The position numbers and the translations under genes were made by a program. Positions 1-9,736 of a stretch of DNA of 64,000 bases are shown piece after piece. The notes beneath the pieces were generated by a model, which saw nothing but the letters and a program-made list of their open reading frames with translations, searched no databases and had not been told where the DNA came from. This DNA comes from Acidobacteria bacterium Ga0077551 (GTDB lineage Bacteria; Pseudomonadota; Alphaproteobacteria; Caulobacterales; Hyphomonadaceae). Where the stretch lies: the NCBI GenBank assembly GCA_001464545.1, contig LNFC01000022.1, positions 124,001-188,000 of the forward strand, read 5' to 3'. Numbering within the stretch: the first letter of the stretch is position 1; each line of letters opens with the position of its first letter.

Positions 1-1
1 G

Positions 2-697
2 ACCGGCGCCACCGCGTCCGTGGTCTACGTGCCGCCAGCAGGTGCTGCGGCCGCCATCGAGGAAGCGATCGACGCGGAAATCCCGCTGATCGTCTGCATC
101 ACCGAAGGCGTGCCGGTCATGGACATGGTCCGCGTCAAGGCGAAGCTGATGAAATCGAAGTCGCGCCTGATCGGGCCGAACTGCCCGGGCATCATCACCG
201 CCAACGAATGCAAGATCGGCATCATGCCGGGTTCCATCTTCAAGAAGGGCTCGGTCGGCATCGTCTCGCGCTCCGGCACGCTGACCTATGAAGCCGTGTT
301 CCAGACCACCAATGCCGGCCTCGGCCAGACCACGGCGGTCGGCATCGGCGGCGACCCGGTCAAGGGCACCGAGTTCATCGACATGCTGGAAATGTTCCTG
401 GCGGACGATGAGACGAAATCGATCATCATGATCGGCGAGATCGGCGGCTCTGCCGAAGAAGAAGCCGCGCAGTTCCTGATCGACGAGGCCAAGCGGGGCC
501 GCAAGAAACCGATGGCGGGCTTCATTGCCGGCCGCACCGCCCCCAAGGGCCGCACGATGGGCCATGCTGGCGCAATCGTGTCTGGCGGGAAGGGCGATGC
601 AGAGTCAAAGATTGCAGCGATGGAAGCTGCGGGAATCCGTGTAAGCCCAAGCCCGGCGCGTCTTGGTACGACGCTGGTCGAAGTGCTAAAGGGTTAG
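2..697 (+). CDS. sucD: Succinyl-CoA ligase alpha subunit (5' truncated)
   Basis: Alpha subunit of succinyl-CoA synthetase, the TCA step that interconverts succinyl-CoA and succinate with NTP formation. The reading frame is open from base 2 ([12 protein letters not shown]), so the N-terminal CoA-binding part lies outside the window; internal GTG codons are not the start. Visible family motifs are [15 protein letters not shown], the GPNCPGII segment and, near the C-terminus, [12 protein letters not shown], which carries the histidine that is phosphorylated during catalysis. sucC is expected just upstream. The gene is followed on the same strand by sucA after about 145 bases, the usual alphaproteobacterial sucCD-sucAB order. 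Identification is secure; only the missing 5' end is unknown. Confidence 0.97.
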   Translation, partial: TGATASVVYVPPAGAAAAIEEAIDAEIPLIVCITEGVPVMDMVRVKAKLMKSKSRLIGPNCPGIITANECKIGIMPGSIFKKGSVGIVSRSGTLTYEAVFQTTNAGLGQTTAVGIGGDPVKGTEFIDMLEMFLADDETKSIIMIGEIGGSAEEEAAQFLIDEAKRGRKKPMAGFIAGRTAPKGRTMGHAGAIVSGGKGDAESKIAAMEAAGIRVSPSPARLGTTLVEVLKG

Positions 698-791
698 AAC
701 AACCCTGGTAGACTGGCCTGCAGCCGCGCGCTGAAAATCAGCCGCGATTGCAGGCGGGGCTCTGCACCCCGGAACCTGCAGGCGGCATCAT

Positions 792-818
792 CCGCCCCCA
801 TATGCTTGCCGGGGGCGG
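792..818. other. GC-rich hairpin in the sucD-sucA leader
   Basis: CCGCCCCC pairs perfectly with GGGGGCGG across an 11-base loop, about 25 bases before the sucA start. There is no T-run after it, so it is not a classical terminator. It could be an RNA processing, stabilising or attenuating element between sucD and sucA. The base pairing is seen directly; the role is inference. Confidence 0.4.
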
Positions 819-842
819 CAGCTCTGGAAGGATGATTTTGCA

Positions 843-3800
843 ATGGCAGACGATGGCAGCCCGGTAAACGGCCCGCGCAGCTCCGGCAACACTGCGATGC
901 TGGAAACCGCGTTCCTCTACGGGGGCTCGGCGCTCTGGATCGAGCAGATGCAGGCAGCCTATGCGAAGGACCCCTCGTCGGTGCCGGAAAGCTGGCGCGC
1001 CTTTTTCGCCGAACTCGGCGATGACGCTGCCAGCGCCACGACCAATGCCAAGGGCGCCAGCTGGAAACGCGAAGGCTGGCCGCAAGCCAAATCCGGCGAC
1101 GATGTTGCCGCCTTCGACGGCAACTGGGCTGCGCTTGAGCCGAAGCTCGAGAAGAAGATCAAGGCCGCGAGCCCCGCCGCCGCACCGGCCGACATCTCCC
1201 AGGCCGTGACCGACTCCATCCGCGCGATCATGATGATCCGCGCCTACCGTATCCGCGGCCATCTCGCCGCCCAGCTCGATCCGCTGCGCCTGTCGAACTT
1301 CGGCGAACAGCCGGAACTCGACCCCGCCTCCTACGGCTTCAAGCCGGAAGACCGCGACCGTCCGATCTTCATCGACAACGTGCTCGGCCTCGAGCGCGCC
1401 ACCATCAACCAGATGCTGGATATCCTGAAGCGCACCTATTGCTCGACGCTTGGCATCGAGTTCATGCACATTTCCGACCCCGCCGAGAAAGCCTGGCTGC
1501 AGGAACGGATCGAAGGCCCGGACAAAGGCGTCGCGTTCACCCGCGAAGGCAAGTTTGCGATCCTCCGCAAGCTGATCGAAGCGGAAACCTTCGAGCGATT
1601 CCTGCACAAGCGCTTCCCGGGCACCAAACGCTTCGGTCTCGATGGCGGCGAAGCCGCCGTGCCGGCGCTGGAGCAGATCATCAAGCGCGGCGGCGCACTC
1701 GGCGTCAACGAAATCGTCGTCGGCATGCCGCACCGCGGCCGCCTCAACATGCTCGCGGCCGTGATGGGCAAGGGCTATGACAAGATCTTCCACGAGTTCC
1801 AGGGCGGCTCCACGCAGGGCGCTGGTACGTTCGGCTCGGGCGATGTGAAATACCACCTCGGCGCCTCGTCGGACCGCGAGTTTGACGGCAACACAGTTCA
1901 CCTCACCATGAGCGCCAACCCCTCGCACCTTGAAGCGGTGAACCCGGTCGTGCTCGGCCGTACGCGCGCCAAGCAGTTCACGGAATCGCGCGAGAAGGGC
2001 AAGCTCGACCGGACGGCCAAGATGCCCCTCCTTCTGCACGGGGATGCGGCCTTCGCGGGGCAGGGCGTCGTCGCCGAATGCTTCGCCCTCTCCGGCCTGC
2101 AGGGCTACCGCACCGGTGGCACGATCCACTTCATCGTCAACAACCAGATCGGTTTCACCACGAGCCCGATGTATTCGCGCTCCTCGCCCTATCCTTCGGA
2201 TGTGGCGCTGATGGTCCAGGCGCCTATCTTCCACGTCAATGGCGATGATCCGGAAGCGGTCGTTTACGCCGCCAAGGTCGCGACCGAGTACCGCCAGAAG
2301 TTCTCGAAGGACGTGGTCATCGACATGTTCTGCTATCGCCGCTTCGGTCACAACGAGGGCGATGATCCGACGATGACCCAACCGGTCATGTACAAGGTGA
2401 TCAAGGACCTTCCGTCGACGCGCGAGATCTATGGCAAGCGCCTCGTCGCCGAAGGCCTTCTGACGGCCGAACAGGTCGAGGCCCAGGTCAAGGAGTTCGA
2501 GGAATTCCTCGAGAAGGCCTTCACGGCCGCCAAGGACCTGAAGACCAACAAGGCCGACTGGCTGGAGGGCCACTGGTCCGGCTTCAGCCTGCCGATCGAC
2601 GACGACCGGCGCGGCAAGACCGGCGTGGCGAAAGCGAAGCTCAAGGAACTCGGCGACGCGATCACCCGCGTGCCGGAGGGCGTCGACATCCACAAGACGG
2701 TTGAGCGCGTGCTTGCCCGCCGCCGCGAAAGCTACGAAACCGGCAAGGAGATCGACTGGGGCGGCGCCGAACATCTCGCGTTTGCCAGCCTGCTCGACGA
2801 AGGCTTCCCGGTGCGCCTGTCCGGCCAGGATGTCGGCCGCGGCACGTTCGTACAGCGTCACAGCCATATGGTTGACCAGACCACCGGCGAGCGTCACACG
2901 CCGCTGGCCAATATCCGCCCGGGCCAGGCGCCGTATGAGGTAATCGACTCGCTGCTCTCCGAGGAAGCGGTACTCGGCTACGAGTATGGCTACTCGCTCG
3001 CCGACCCCAACACGCTGACCCTGTGGGAGGCCCAGTTCGGGGACTTCTGCAACGGCGCGCAAGTCTATTTCGACCAGTTCATCTCGAGCGCCGAGCGCAA
3101 GTGGCTGCGCATGTCGGGCCTCGTGATGCTGCTGCCGCATGGCTATGAAGGTCAGGGCCCGGAGCATTCCTCCGCCCGCCTCGAGCGCTTCCTGCAGATG
3201 TGCGCCGAAGACAACATGCAGGTCTGCAACCTGACCACGCCGTCGAACTATTTCCACGCCCTGCGCCGCCAGATCCACCGCGAGTTCCGCAAGCCGCTGG
3301 TGATCATGACGCCGAAATCGCTGCTGCGCCACAAGCTGGCCACCTCGACCATCGACGACATGAATGCCAAGTCGACCTTCCACCGCATCCTCTGGGACGA
3401 TGCCGAGACGCCGGGCCGCGAAGGCAAGGTGAAACTGGTCGCCGACAAGAAGATCCGGCGGGTCGTGCTGTGCTCGGGCAAGGTCTATTACGATCTCTTC
3501 GAGGCGCGCGAAGCGGCGGGTGGGGACGATGTCTACCTGCTGCGCGTCGAGCAGTTCTACCCGGTGCCACGCAAGTCGCTGATCACCGAGCTGAAACGCT
3601 TCACCCAGGCCGAGATCGTCTGGTGCCAGGAAGAGCCGCGCAACATGGGCGGCTGGACCTTCATCCGTGACGAGATCGAATGGTGCGCCGCGCAGGCCGG
3701 CTATGCCAATCCGCGCCCGAAATATTCGGGCCGCCCGCCCAGCGCCGCTACCGCCACTGGCCTTCTCTCCAAGCACCAGGCCGAGCAGGCGTCGCTCATC

Positions 3801-3851
3801 AAGATCGCGCTGTCGCCCGATCCGGTGGATGACCGCAACCCTGCGGCCTGA
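843..3851 (+). CDS. sucA: 2-oxoglutarate dehydrogenase E1 component
   Basis: Thiamine-diphosphate dependent E1 subunit of the 2-oxoglutarate dehydrogenase complex; it decarboxylates 2-oxoglutarate and transfers the succinyl group to the lipoyl domains of SucB. The 1002-residue length is normal for the family. The N-terminus has the typical segment [17 protein letters not shown] with SWRAFF after it, followed by the E1 core with [21 protein letters not shown] sequence (here [14 protein letters not shown]), GDAAFAGQG and [11 protein letters not shown]. The C-terminal transketolase-like half has [19 protein letters not shown]. It lies between sucD and sucB in the expected TCA operon, 32 bases ahead of sucB. 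A near full-length antisense open frame overlaps it and is a codon-bias artefact. Confidence 0.98.
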   Translation: MADDGSPVNGPRSSGNTAMLETAFLYGGSALWIEQMQAAYAKDPSSVPESWRAFFAELGDDAASATTNAKGASWKREGWPQAKSGDDVAAFDGNWAALEPKLEKKIKAASPAAAPADISQAVTDSIRAIMMIRAYRIRGHLAAQLDPLRLSNFGEQPELDPASYGFKPEDRDRPIFIDNVLGLERATINQMLDILKRTYCSTLGIEFMHISDPAEKAWLQERIEGPDKGVAFTREGKFAILRKLIEAETFERFLHKRFPGTKRFGLDGGEAAVPALEQIIKRGGALGVNEIVVGMPHRGRLNMLAAVMGKGYDKIFHEFQGGSTQGAGTFGSGDVKYHLGASSDREFDGNTVHLTMSANPSHLEAVNPVVLGRTRAKQFTESREKGKLDRTAKMPLLLHGDAAFAGQGVVAECFALSGLQGYRTGGTIHFIVNNQIGFTTSPMYSRSSPYPSDVALMVQAPIFHVNGDDPEAVVYAAKVATEYRQKFSKDVVIDMFCYRRFGHNEGDDPTMTQPVMYKVIKDLPSTREIYGKRLVAEGLLTAEQVEAQVKEFEEFLEKAFTAAKDLKTNKADWLEGHWSGFSLPIDDDRRGKTGVAKAKLKELGDAITRVPEGVDIHKTVERVLARRRESYETGKEIDWGGAEHLAFASLLDEGFPVRLSGQDVGRGTFVQRHSHMVDQTTGERHTPLANIRPGQAPYEVIDSLLSEEAVLGYEYGYSLADPNTLTLWEAQFGDFCNGAQVYFDQFISSAERKWLRMSGLVMLLPHGYEGQGPEHSSARLERFLQMCAEDNMQVCNLTTPSNYFHALRRQIHREFRKPLVIMTPKSLLRHKLATSTIDDMNAKSTFHRILWDDAETPGREGKVKLVADKKIRRVVLCSGKVYYDLFEAREAAGGDDVYLLRVEQFYPVPRKSLITELKRFTQAEIVWCQEEPRNMGGWTFIRDEIEWCAAQAGYANPRPKYSGRPPSAATATGLLSKHQAEQASLIKIALSPDPVDDRNPAA

Positions 3852-3883
3852 CTTTCCTCCAGCAATCCCTTCGGACCAAGCCC

Positions 3884-5413
3884 ATGTCAGACATTGTTGT
3901 ACCCACACTCGGTGAAAGCGTCACGGAAGCCACCGTCGGCCGCTGGCTGAAGGCCAAGGGCGACGCGGTGAAGAAGGACGACGTGCTGGTCGAACTGGAG
4001 ACCGACAAGGTGTCGGTCGAAGTCTCTGCCAGCGAGGACGGCGTCCTGTCGGACATCTCGGTGCCGGAAGGCGAGACAGTCGGCATCGGCGCCCTCCTTG
4101 GACGGATCAACGGGGCAGGGGCGGCTGCGGCGAAACCGGCGCCCGCCGCCAAGCCGGCCGCGGCCCCCGCGCCTGCGCCAGCACCCGCACCGGCTGCGCC
4201 CGCGCCGGTGGCCGCCGGCGGCACCACCGATGTGAAAGTCCCCGTGATGGGCGAGAGCGTCGCCGAAGGCACGATCGCCTCGTTCAGCAAGAAGGTCGGC
4301 GACAAGGTCAAGAAAGATGAGACGATCGCCGAGATCGAAACCGACAAGGTGGCGCTTGAAGTACCATCGCCGGCCGACGGCGTGATCGTCGAGCTGCTGG
4401 TCGCGCCAGGCGCCAGCGTCGCGCCGGGCTCCGTGATCGCGCGCATCGGCGCGTCGATGCCGGCTGCAGCCAAGGTGGCCGCCGAAGCCGCGCCTGCGAA
4501 AACCAACTCGGCGCCTGCGGCTACCGGCACGGGCGAGCGCCCGGTCGCTCCTTCCGTGCGCCGCATCGCCGCCGAAGCGAATGTCGCCCCCGCCAGCATC
4601 CCGGGCTCCGGCCGTGATGGCCGCGCCACCAAAGCCGACGCCCTTGCCTATGTGAACCAGCCGAAAGTGACGAAGATGCCCGATACAGAGGCCCGCCCAC
4701 CCCGCGAAACCGGTCCGCGTGAAGAACGTGTACGGATGACCCGCCTGCGCCAGACCATCGCCCGCCGCCTGAAAGAGGCGCAGGACACGGCTGCGATGCT
4801 GACGACGTTCAACGATGTCGACATGTCCGCCATCATGGACCTGCGCAAGAAGCACCAGGATGCGTTCGTCGCCCGCCACGGCATCAAGCTCGGCTTCATG
4901 AGCTTCTTCGTGAAGGCGGTGACCAGCGCGCTGAAGGATGTGCCGGCTGTCAACGCCGAGATCGACGGCCAGGACGTCATCTACAAGAACTACTATGACA
5001 TCGGCGTCGCCGTCGGCACTGACAAGGGTCTCGTCGTCCCGGTTGTTCGGGGTACGGACGAAATGTCCCTTGCTGACATCGAGAAAGCCATCGCCGCTCT
5101 CGGCAAGAAGGCGCGTGACGGCCAGCTGACCATCGGCGACCTGCAGGGCGGCACCTTCACGATCTCCAACGGCGGCATCTACGGCTCGCTGATGTCCACG
5201 CCGATCCTCAACCCGCCCCAGTCCGGCGTGCTCGGCATGCACCGCATCGAGGACCGCCCGATCGTCCGCAACGGCCAGATCGTCATCAAGCCGATGATGT
5301 ACCTCGCCCTCAGCTACGACCACCGCATCGTCGATGGCAAGGAAGCGGTCACCTTCCTCGTCCGCGTCAAGGACGCGCTCGAAGATCCGGAACGGATGCT
5401 GCTGGAAGTCTAG
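3884..5413 (+). CDS. sucB: Dihydrolipoamide succinyltransferase (E2), two lipoyl domains
   Basis: E2 core of the 2-oxoglutarate dehydrogenase complex. Two lipoyl domains are visible: residues 1-75 (lipoyl lysine about 42 in ETDKVSVEV) and about 120-195 (lysine about 155 in ETDKVALEV). They are joined by an Ala/Pro linker of the flexible swinging-arm type. A peripheral subunit-binding domain follows at about 218-256 ([14 protein letters not shown]), then the catalytic domain ending in [15 protein letters not shown], with the active-site histidine about 480 and aspartate about 484. Many E2o proteins, including the E. coli one, carry a single lipoyl domain, so the 509-residue length and duplicated domain are somewhat unusual. 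Overall sequence and the sucA neighbour favour SucB over pyruvate dehydrogenase E2. Confidence 0.95.
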   Translation: MSDIVVPTLGESVTEATVGRWLKAKGDAVKKDDVLVELETDKVSVEVSASEDGVLSDISVPEGETVGIGALLGRINGAGAAAAKPAPAAKPAAAPAPAPAPAPAAPAPVAAGGTTDVKVPVMGESVAEGTIASFSKKVGDKVKKDETIAEIETDKVALEVPSPADGVIVELLVAPGASVAPGSVIARIGASMPAAAKVAAEAAPAKTNSAPAATGTGERPVAPSVRRIAAEANVAPASIPGSGRDGRATKADALAYVNQPKVTKMPDTEARPPRETGPREERVRMTRLRQTIARRLKEAQDTAAMLTTFNDVDMSAIMDLRKKHQDAFVARHGIKLGFMSFFVKAVTSALKDVPAVNAEIDGQDVIYKNYYDIGVAVGTDKGLVVPVVRGTDEMSLADIEKAIAALGKKARDGQLTIGDLQGGTFTISNGGIYGSLMSTPILNPPQSGVLGMHRIEDRPIVRNGQIVIKPMMYLALSYDHRIVDGKEAVTFLVRVKDALEDPERMLLEV

Positions 5414-5421
5414 GCGGTCCA

Positions 5422-5451
5422 GGCGGCGGGCACAGGCTGCCCGCTGCCGCC
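5422..5451. terminator. Possible bidirectional hairpin between convergent genes
   Basis: An imperfect GC-rich inverted repeat (GGCGGCGGGCA and TGCCCGCTGCCGCC) fills the gap between the convergent sucB and secreted-protein genes. It has no T-tract, so it may stop transcription only weakly or mainly protect 3' ends. Confidence 0.35.
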
Positions 5452-5453
5452 GG

Positions 5454-6698
5454 TCAGTCCTTCTTGCGCACGAACAGTTCGTTGCCTTCGAACCAGAGGT
5501 CGGTGCGCTCCTCGTTCGTGAAGAAGAAATTGCGTTGCACTGTCCCGTTTCTGTAGCGCAGCTCCAGCGTCCAGCCGTCGATGAAATAGTCGCCTTCCAG
5601 GTCATCATCAGTCACGCCGGTGGTCCGTGTGCCCCCGCCGCTGAACACGCCGCCCGCCGAAGTCGACGAGCTCGAGCCCTTGTCATCGCCGACAACCATG
5701 CCGAACGATCCATCCGAACCGCCGGAGCCACCGCCCGCGCCGCTTGATCGCCAGCGCTGGAAGGTGCCGTCGCGGTTCAGCTTCAGGCCCCAGTTCGACC
5801 AGGCCGCGTATTCACCGATCGTCGCGCTCGAGGCCCATTCGAAGGTGTTGTGAAGGCGTTCGCCGCGCTTGCCCTTCACCCTCAGCATCTGTCCGGGAGG
5901 GGTGTCGAAACCATCACCGAAATTGACGAGATAACTTTTGCCGGTGCGTTTCCATGTGCCCCAGTTTTCGGGGTTGGCGCGGCGGTCAGCGCGCGCGTCA
6001 AACGCATCGAGCGCGGCATCCGGCACGCCGTCGCGCGCCGTTCCATCCTTCAGCAGGAGGTAGGTCCGGTCGCGGTACTGCAGTCCCGTCACTTCCCATG
6101 TCTGGGTCCAGGAATAGAGCACACCTTCCACATCTGCGTCGGTGATCGCAGCGCTGGCGGGCAGCGGGCTCGACTTGGCGGCGGGAAGGGGGGCAGTTGC
6201 AGTTCGCGTTGCTGGTTTGGCCGGCTCCACGGCTGCTGGCGCGGAGGCGGGTTGCACGCACGCTTCGGCCAGAATCTGGCTGGCCGGTTCGGCATAGGCC
6301 TGCACAAGGTCGACATCCTGGGGAAGGATCAGCTCGGCGAAGCGCTTTGATCCGTCCGCCCGCGCGCAGGCAAGCGCCATCACGAACCGGGCCGAAGCGC
6401 CGGATCCGGTCATTCCAACGGCCATGACCGCGCCGTCCGCGGCGGGCTTGGTGTCGCCATAGTCAATTGAGCCCAGCCCATCCACGCCGCGTTTCTTGCG
6501 GGCGTCGAGCCAGTCTTCAAGCCTGCGCGGGTCGGCGTCTGCCGGATAGAGCCGCAGCTCCACGGCCGCGCCGGCAGAATACACACTGCGCGCGTCGCCG
6601 GCCGTCTTAGTCCAGCCTTTCGGGGCCGGAGGGTCTGCGGCCGCGGCCGCCGCCAGGCCAAGCGCCGCGACACAGGTGGCGAACATTGCGCGCATCAT
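5454..6698 (-). CDS. Secreted protein of unknown function
   Basis: The 414-residue product starts with a clear Sec-type signal peptide (MMRAMFATCVAALGLAAAAAA, cleavage near ADPPAP), so it is probably periplasmic. Residues 25-150 form a domain with two cysteines (LACAR and EACVQ). A Pro/Ala/Lys-rich linker follows at about 150-175, and then a second half containing a Gly/Ser-rich stretch (GAGGGSGGSDGSFG, GVFSGGGTRTTGV). The C-terminus, rich in aromatic and charged residues (GWTLELRYRNGTVQRNFFF), looks like a beta-rich fold. I do not recognise a named family. It lies 111 bases downstream of the methyltransferase gene on the same strand and could be cotranscribed with it. Confidence 0.75.
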   Translation of the reverse strand: MMRAMFATCVAALGLAAAAAADPPAPKGWTKTAGDARSVYSAGAAVELRLYPADADPRRLEDWLDARKKRGVDGLGSIDYGDTKPAADGAVMAVGMTGSGASARFVMALACARADGSKRFAELILPQDVDLVQAYAEPASQILAEACVQPASAPAAVEPAKPATRTATAPLPAAKSSPLPASAAITDADVEGVLYSWTQTWEVTGLQYRDRTYLLLKDGTARDGVPDAALDAFDARADRRANPENWGTWKRTGKSYLVNFGDGFDTPPGQMLRVKGKRGERLHNTFEWASSATIGEYAAWSNWGLKLNRDGTFQRWRSSGAGGGSGGSDGSFGMVVGDDKGSSSSTSAGGVFSGGGTRTTGVTDDDLEGDYFIDGWTLELRYRNGTVQRNFFFTNEERTDLWFEGNELFVRKKD

Positions 6699-6809
6699 GG
6701 GGGCGGGCTCTCCGGGTGTTTGTCCGGAAACTCTAACGCGCCTCCCGCTGGCTTCAAGTTACAGGATTGTGCCGGTCCGCGCCGGACCGTCTGGAGTCTC
6801 ACCTTCGGG

Positions 6810-7511
6810 TCAGGTCCGCACAGCCGTCCACCCCCGCATCATCGCGGCCTGGAACACCGGGGCAGGCGGGGTAAATCCGGCCGCTGCGATCAACGCCTCC
6901 AGCTCCGATGGTCCGTGTACGCCGAATACGCGCCCGAAGCTGCTCACCCAGCCTGCGCGCATCTCCTCCGGCACGCCGCTCTGGCGCATGAGGCCCAGCC
7001 ACAGGTCCAGCGCTTCCGGGAAGGTGGCCGCCTGCCGGTCAGCGCAAAGGTCGAGATTGAAAAGCAGCCCGCCCGGCTTCAGCCGCGCGGCGATGTCCGC
7101 GAAGAAGGACTGGCGCGCGCCGGTCTCCGTCAGGAAATGCGAGACCAGCAGGCTGGTGGCGGCGTCGTGCGCTTCCAGAGGCGCCCCCGAGACATAGTCG
7201 GCCAGGAGGGTGCAGCGCTCGGCAAAGCCTTCCGCTTCGGCATGGCGCCGGGCGACGTTCAGCATGGGCGCTGACGGATCGATCAGAGTGAAGCGCCAGC
7301 CCGGAAAGCGCGCAGCGAGGTAGCGCGCCTCGGCGCCTGTTCCCGCGCCGGCTATCAGGATCCGCGCATCGGCGGGCAGACCGCCGAACTGGATCTCGAT
7401 CAGCAGGTGTGCAGCCTCGTTGATCGGCTGCATCGCTGCAAACTGCTTGTCATAGACCTCAGCGCGTTCAGCATCGAAATGCATCGGGACGGGGGAGGGG
7501 GCGGTGGACAT
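6810..7511 (-). CDS. Class I SAM-dependent methyltransferase
   Basis: Small-molecule type class I methyltransferase of about 233 residues. The Rossmann SAM-binding motif is RILIAGAGTGAEARYLA, followed by acidic motif II (FTLIDPSAPML), a DYVSGAPLE segment and the post-core LLFNLDL. The substrate cannot be deduced. The upstream ATG six bases earlier is in frame, but the sequence AGGAG-atgccc-ATG gives ideal ribosome-binding spacing to the start used here (MSTAPSPVPMHF). A perfect 19-base palindrome sits directly ahead of the ribosome-binding site and very likely controls this gene. Confidence 0.85.
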   Translation of the reverse strand: MSTAPSPVPMHFDAERAEVYDKQFAAMQPINEAAHLLIEIQFGGLPADARILIAGAGTGAEARYLAARFPGWRFTLIDPSAPMLNVARRHAEAEGFAERCTLLADYVSGAPLEAHDAATSLLVSHFLTETGARQSFFADIAARLKPGGLLFNLDLCADRQAATFPEALDLWLGLMRQSGVPEEMRAGWVSSFGRVFGVHGPSELEALIAAAGFTPPAPVFQAAMMRGWTAVRT

Positions 7512-7523
7512 GGGCATCTCCTA

Positions 7524-7542
7524 TATGTTACATTGTAACATA
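7524..7542. promoter_or_regulatory. Perfect palindromic operator ahead of the methyltransferase gene
   Basis: TATGTTAC-att-GTAACATA is an uninterrupted inverted repeat with 8-bp arms and a 3-bp centre, ending about five bases before the AGGAG ribosome-binding site of the methyltransferase. Symmetry and position are typical of a dimeric repressor operator such as those of TetR-type proteins. No cognate regulator is encoded next to it. Confidence 0.65.
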
Positions 7543-7668
7543 GCCCTTTAGCCTTTCTGCCAACACTCTTTTCTCGCGCGGCGGATCATTCCCGGGTTGC
7601 GCCCCTTGCATTTGACGGCCCGGGCCCGACCTATGGGACCAGCGACACATGCCCGGGAGAAAAGCGCG

Positions 7669-8541
7669 ATGGCCGACAAGGAATACGAACCGCCCAAGGT
7701 CTGGACCTGGAACAAGGAAAGCGCCGGACGCTTCGCGGCGATCAACCGCCCGATCGCCGGGCCGACGCATGACAAGGACATGCCGGTCGGCAAGCATCCG
7801 TTGCAGCTTTATTCGCTCGGCACTCCCAATGGTGTGAAAGTCACCATCCTGCTCGAGGAGCTTCTGGCCAAGGGCCACGCGGGCGCTGAGTATGATGCCT
7901 GGCTGATCAACATCATGGAGGGCACCCAGTTCTCCTCCGGCTTCGTCGCCGCCAACCCGAACTCGAAGATCCCGGCGCTGATGGACTATTCGGTCAGCCC
8001 GCCGCAGCGCGTCTTCGAGTCCGCCTCGATCCTGCTCTATCTCGCCGAAAAGTTCGGCGAGTTCCTGCCGAAAGATCCGCGCAAGCGCACCGAGGCGATC
8101 TCCTGGCTGTTCTGGCAGATGGGCTCCGCCCCGCTGCTCGGCGGCGGCTTCGGTCACTTCTATGCCTACGCCCCGATCAAGATCGAATACGCCATCGACC
8201 GCTACGCCATGGAAGTGAAACGCCAGCTCGACGTGCTCGACCGCCACCTTGCGGAGAACGAGTACATGGCGGGCGACGAATACTCGATCGCCGACATGGC
8301 TATCTGGCCCTGGTACGGCGCGGTTGTGCTCGGCGTCGTCTATAATGCCGGCGAGTTTCTCTCGGTCCACGAGTACAAGAACGTCCTGCGCTGGACCAAA
8401 CAGATCGGCGAACGCCCCGCGGTCAAGCGCGGCCGGATGGTCAACTCGACCAATGGCAAGCCCGAGAACCAGCTGCGCGAACGCCATGACGCCAGCGATT
8501 TCGACACGAAAACGCAGGACAAGCTCGAAGCGAAGGCCTGA
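7669..8541 (+). CDS. yghU: YghU-type glutathione S-transferase / disulfide-bond oxidoreductase
   Basis: Nu-class GST-like enzyme of 290 residues. The family signature is visible: an N-terminal extension with TWNKESAGRFAAINRPIAGPTHDKDMPVG, then a thioredoxin fold starting HPLQLYSLGTPNGVKVTILLEE. NPNSKIPALMD follows and then a mainly helical C-terminal domain (EYMAGDEYSIADMAIWPW). E. coli YghU binds two glutathiones and reduces disulfides. The ATG chosen begins MADKEYEPPKVW; an in-frame ATG 72 bases upstream would add a tail without family similarity. The gene stands alone and is followed by a hairpin and the chorismate mutase-like gene. Confidence 0.9.
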   Translation: MADKEYEPPKVWTWNKESAGRFAAINRPIAGPTHDKDMPVGKHPLQLYSLGTPNGVKVTILLEELLAKGHAGAEYDAWLINIMEGTQFSSGFVAANPNSKIPALMDYSVSPPQRVFESASILLYLAEKFGEFLPKDPRKRTEAISWLFWQMGSAPLLGGGFGHFYAYAPIKIEYAIDRYAMEVKRQLDVLDRHLAENEYMAGDEYSIADMAIWPWYGAVVLGVVYNAGEFLSVHEYKNVLRWTKQIGERPAVKRGRMVNSTNGKPENQLRERHDASDFDTKTQDKLEAKA

Positions 8542-8560
8542 TGCTCGAAGCTGCGGCGAG

Positions 8561-8585
8561 GCGCCCCGTCCCTTGCGCGGGGCGC
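8561..8585. terminator. GC-rich hairpin after yghU
   Basis: GCGCCCCG and CGGGGCGC form a perfect 8-bp stem about 20 bases after the yghU stop, without a following T-run. The sequence just downstream, CTATATAA, looks like a -10 element for the next gene, which fits a transcription-unit boundary. Confidence 0.4.
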
Positions 8586-8630
8586 GCCGCCTATATAACC
8601 CGTCAGAACGGCAAAAGAGGCGGCAGCCCC

Positions 8631-8975
8631 ATGACGACTTATACCAGCGACGAGCGCCGCCACACGGCCGAGACCGCCGCGTCAATGACCGATGTGCGCT
8701 ACGAGATCGACCGGATCGACCGGCTGCTGGTCGAGATCATCGCCGAGCGCCAGTCCTTCATGGACGCCGCCGCCCGCATCAAGGGCGACCGGAACATCGT
8801 GCACGACCGGGCCCGGATCGAGGATGTCGTCGCCAAGGTGAAGGCCGAATGCCCGAAGCACGGCCTGTCACCGGCCATCGCCGAGCCGGTCTGGCGCACG
8901 ATGATCGACCGTTGCATCGCCTATGAATTCGCGAGCTATGATGCGCTGCGCTTGCCCGCCAAGGTCAAGTCGTAG
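8631..8975 (+). CDS. Chorismate mutase type II (AroQ-like) domain protein
   Basis: An all-helical protein of 114 residues with the AroQ-type pattern: VRYEIDRIDRLLVEIIAERQ at the start of helix 1, MDAAARIKGDRN in the loop, then a region with DRARIEDVVAKVKAE and a final helix PVWRTMIDRCIAYEF. Such stand-alone domains convert chorismate to prephenate for Phe/Tyr synthesis or have related roles. The ATG used (MTTYTSDERR) follows an AGAGGCGG ribosome-binding site; the longer in-frame start reads back into the hairpin. The 3' end overlaps the convergent Hpt gene by about 40 bases. The catalytic set was not checked residue by residue, so activity is an inference. Confidence 0.8.
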   Translation: MTTYTSDERRHTAETAASMTDVRYEIDRIDRLLVEIIAERQSFMDAAARIKGDRNIVHDRARIEDVVAKVKAECPKHGLSPAIAEPVWRTMIDRCIAYEFASYDALRLPAKVKS

Positions 8976-9325
8976 GCCGCCCGTGCGGCCGCTTCTAAGG
9001 CTTCGCCCAATGCGTCCTTGACGTCTCCCAGCAGGACCGCCGCATGGGCTGTGCTTGGCGCAGCCTCGCTGCGGCCCGCCTTTTCGGCGCGCTCGCAGGC
9101 GGCCGCTAGTTTCAGCGCGCCGATGCCGAGGCTGGCGCCTTTCAGCGTATGCGCGGCGTCGGACCATTCGCGCGCCTCCAGCCGCGGGTCCAGCAGCCGC
9201 GACCAGAGCTGCGCCTGATGCTGGAAGATCTCGATCACTTCGACGGCAAGATCATGGTCGCCGCCGGTCATGGCCGAGAGATGGTCGAGGTCCATCACCG
9301 GAAGGGAAGGGCGCGGGTCGGTCAT
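8936..9325 (-). CDS. Hpt (histidine phosphotransfer) domain protein
   Basis: A single-domain histidine phosphotransferase of 129 residues. The phosphorylatable histidine is about residue 59 in the signature AAHTLKGASLGIGA, preceded by helical sequence (DLAVEVIEIFQHQAQLW) as in a four-helix Hpt bundle. Such proteins relay phosphate between hybrid histidine kinases and response regulators in the cytoplasm. No kinase is adjacent. The C-terminus overlaps the end of the convergent chorismate mutase-like gene by 40 bases. It is shorter than ChpT, the Caulobacter phosphotransferase, and lacks its second domain. Confidence 0.88.
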   Translation of the reverse strand: MTDPRPSLPVMDLDHLSAMTGGDHDLAVEVIEIFQHQAQLWSRLLDPRLEAREWSDAAHTLKGASLGIGALKLAAACERAEKAGRSEAAPSTAHAAVLLGDVKDALGEALEAAARAAYDLTLAGKRSAS

Positions 9326-9518
9326 CCGGGGGTCTCCTGTGCCCTGAAAACGTGGACGAGGGCCATTAGCATCCTGTTAACGATGCGAACGGCGCAAAAA
9401 ATTCACGTTTTATCGATTGTCGGAAAACTTCAATTCTGCTACTTCTCCTATCGAGGCTTAAGGCTGAGCCTCATCCGTTAGCCGCGCCCGATACTGGCCA
9501 CTCACTGGGGACTGAGCG

Positions 9519-9659
9519 ATGACCGACCTGCTCATCTTGATCCGTAACGTGGTGCTGGCCACCATTCTCGCCTGGCTCGGGATGGAATTTGCGCCGAGCA
9601 CGCCCGACCGGGATGACAAGCCGGCCGAGAAGTCGTCCGTGCTCGCCCGCCTCGGCTGA
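9519..9659 (+). CDS. Small 46-residue membrane-anchored protein
   Basis: A short ORF starting ATGACCGACCTG after a GGGG-containing ribosome-binding site. The product has one hydrophobic N-terminal helix (LLILIRNVVLATILAWLGM) and a charged tail (DRDDKPAEKSS). It precedes the TipN-like gene on the same strand with a gap of about 78 bases. I know no family for it. A clean start, a plausible ribosome-binding site and amphiphilic composition support it; conservation has not been tested. Confidence 0.5.
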   Translation: MTDLLILIRNVVLATILAWLGMEFAPSTPDRDDKPAEKSSVLARLG

Positions 9660-9736
9660 GAAACCCTGCAAAGCCTTAACCTACCGGCGTGCATTCTGCC
9701 CTCGCAGGCGGATGCAAGGCGAGTTATACAGTGGAC

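Noticed and set aside
738..3908. 1056-residue open frame antisense to sucA
   Set aside because: The plus strand encodes an unmistakable SucA. The antisense frame is open because of GC-rich third positions and shows no domain.
3887..5608. 573-residue open frame antisense to sucB
   Set aside because: Shadow of sucB; composition is that of a reverse-complemented GC-rich gene without motifs.
9453..9472. Hairpin GAGGCT / AGCCTC between the Hpt gene and the small ORF
   Set aside because: Only a 6-bp stem, no T-run, and it lies in a divergent promoter region where a terminator is not expected.
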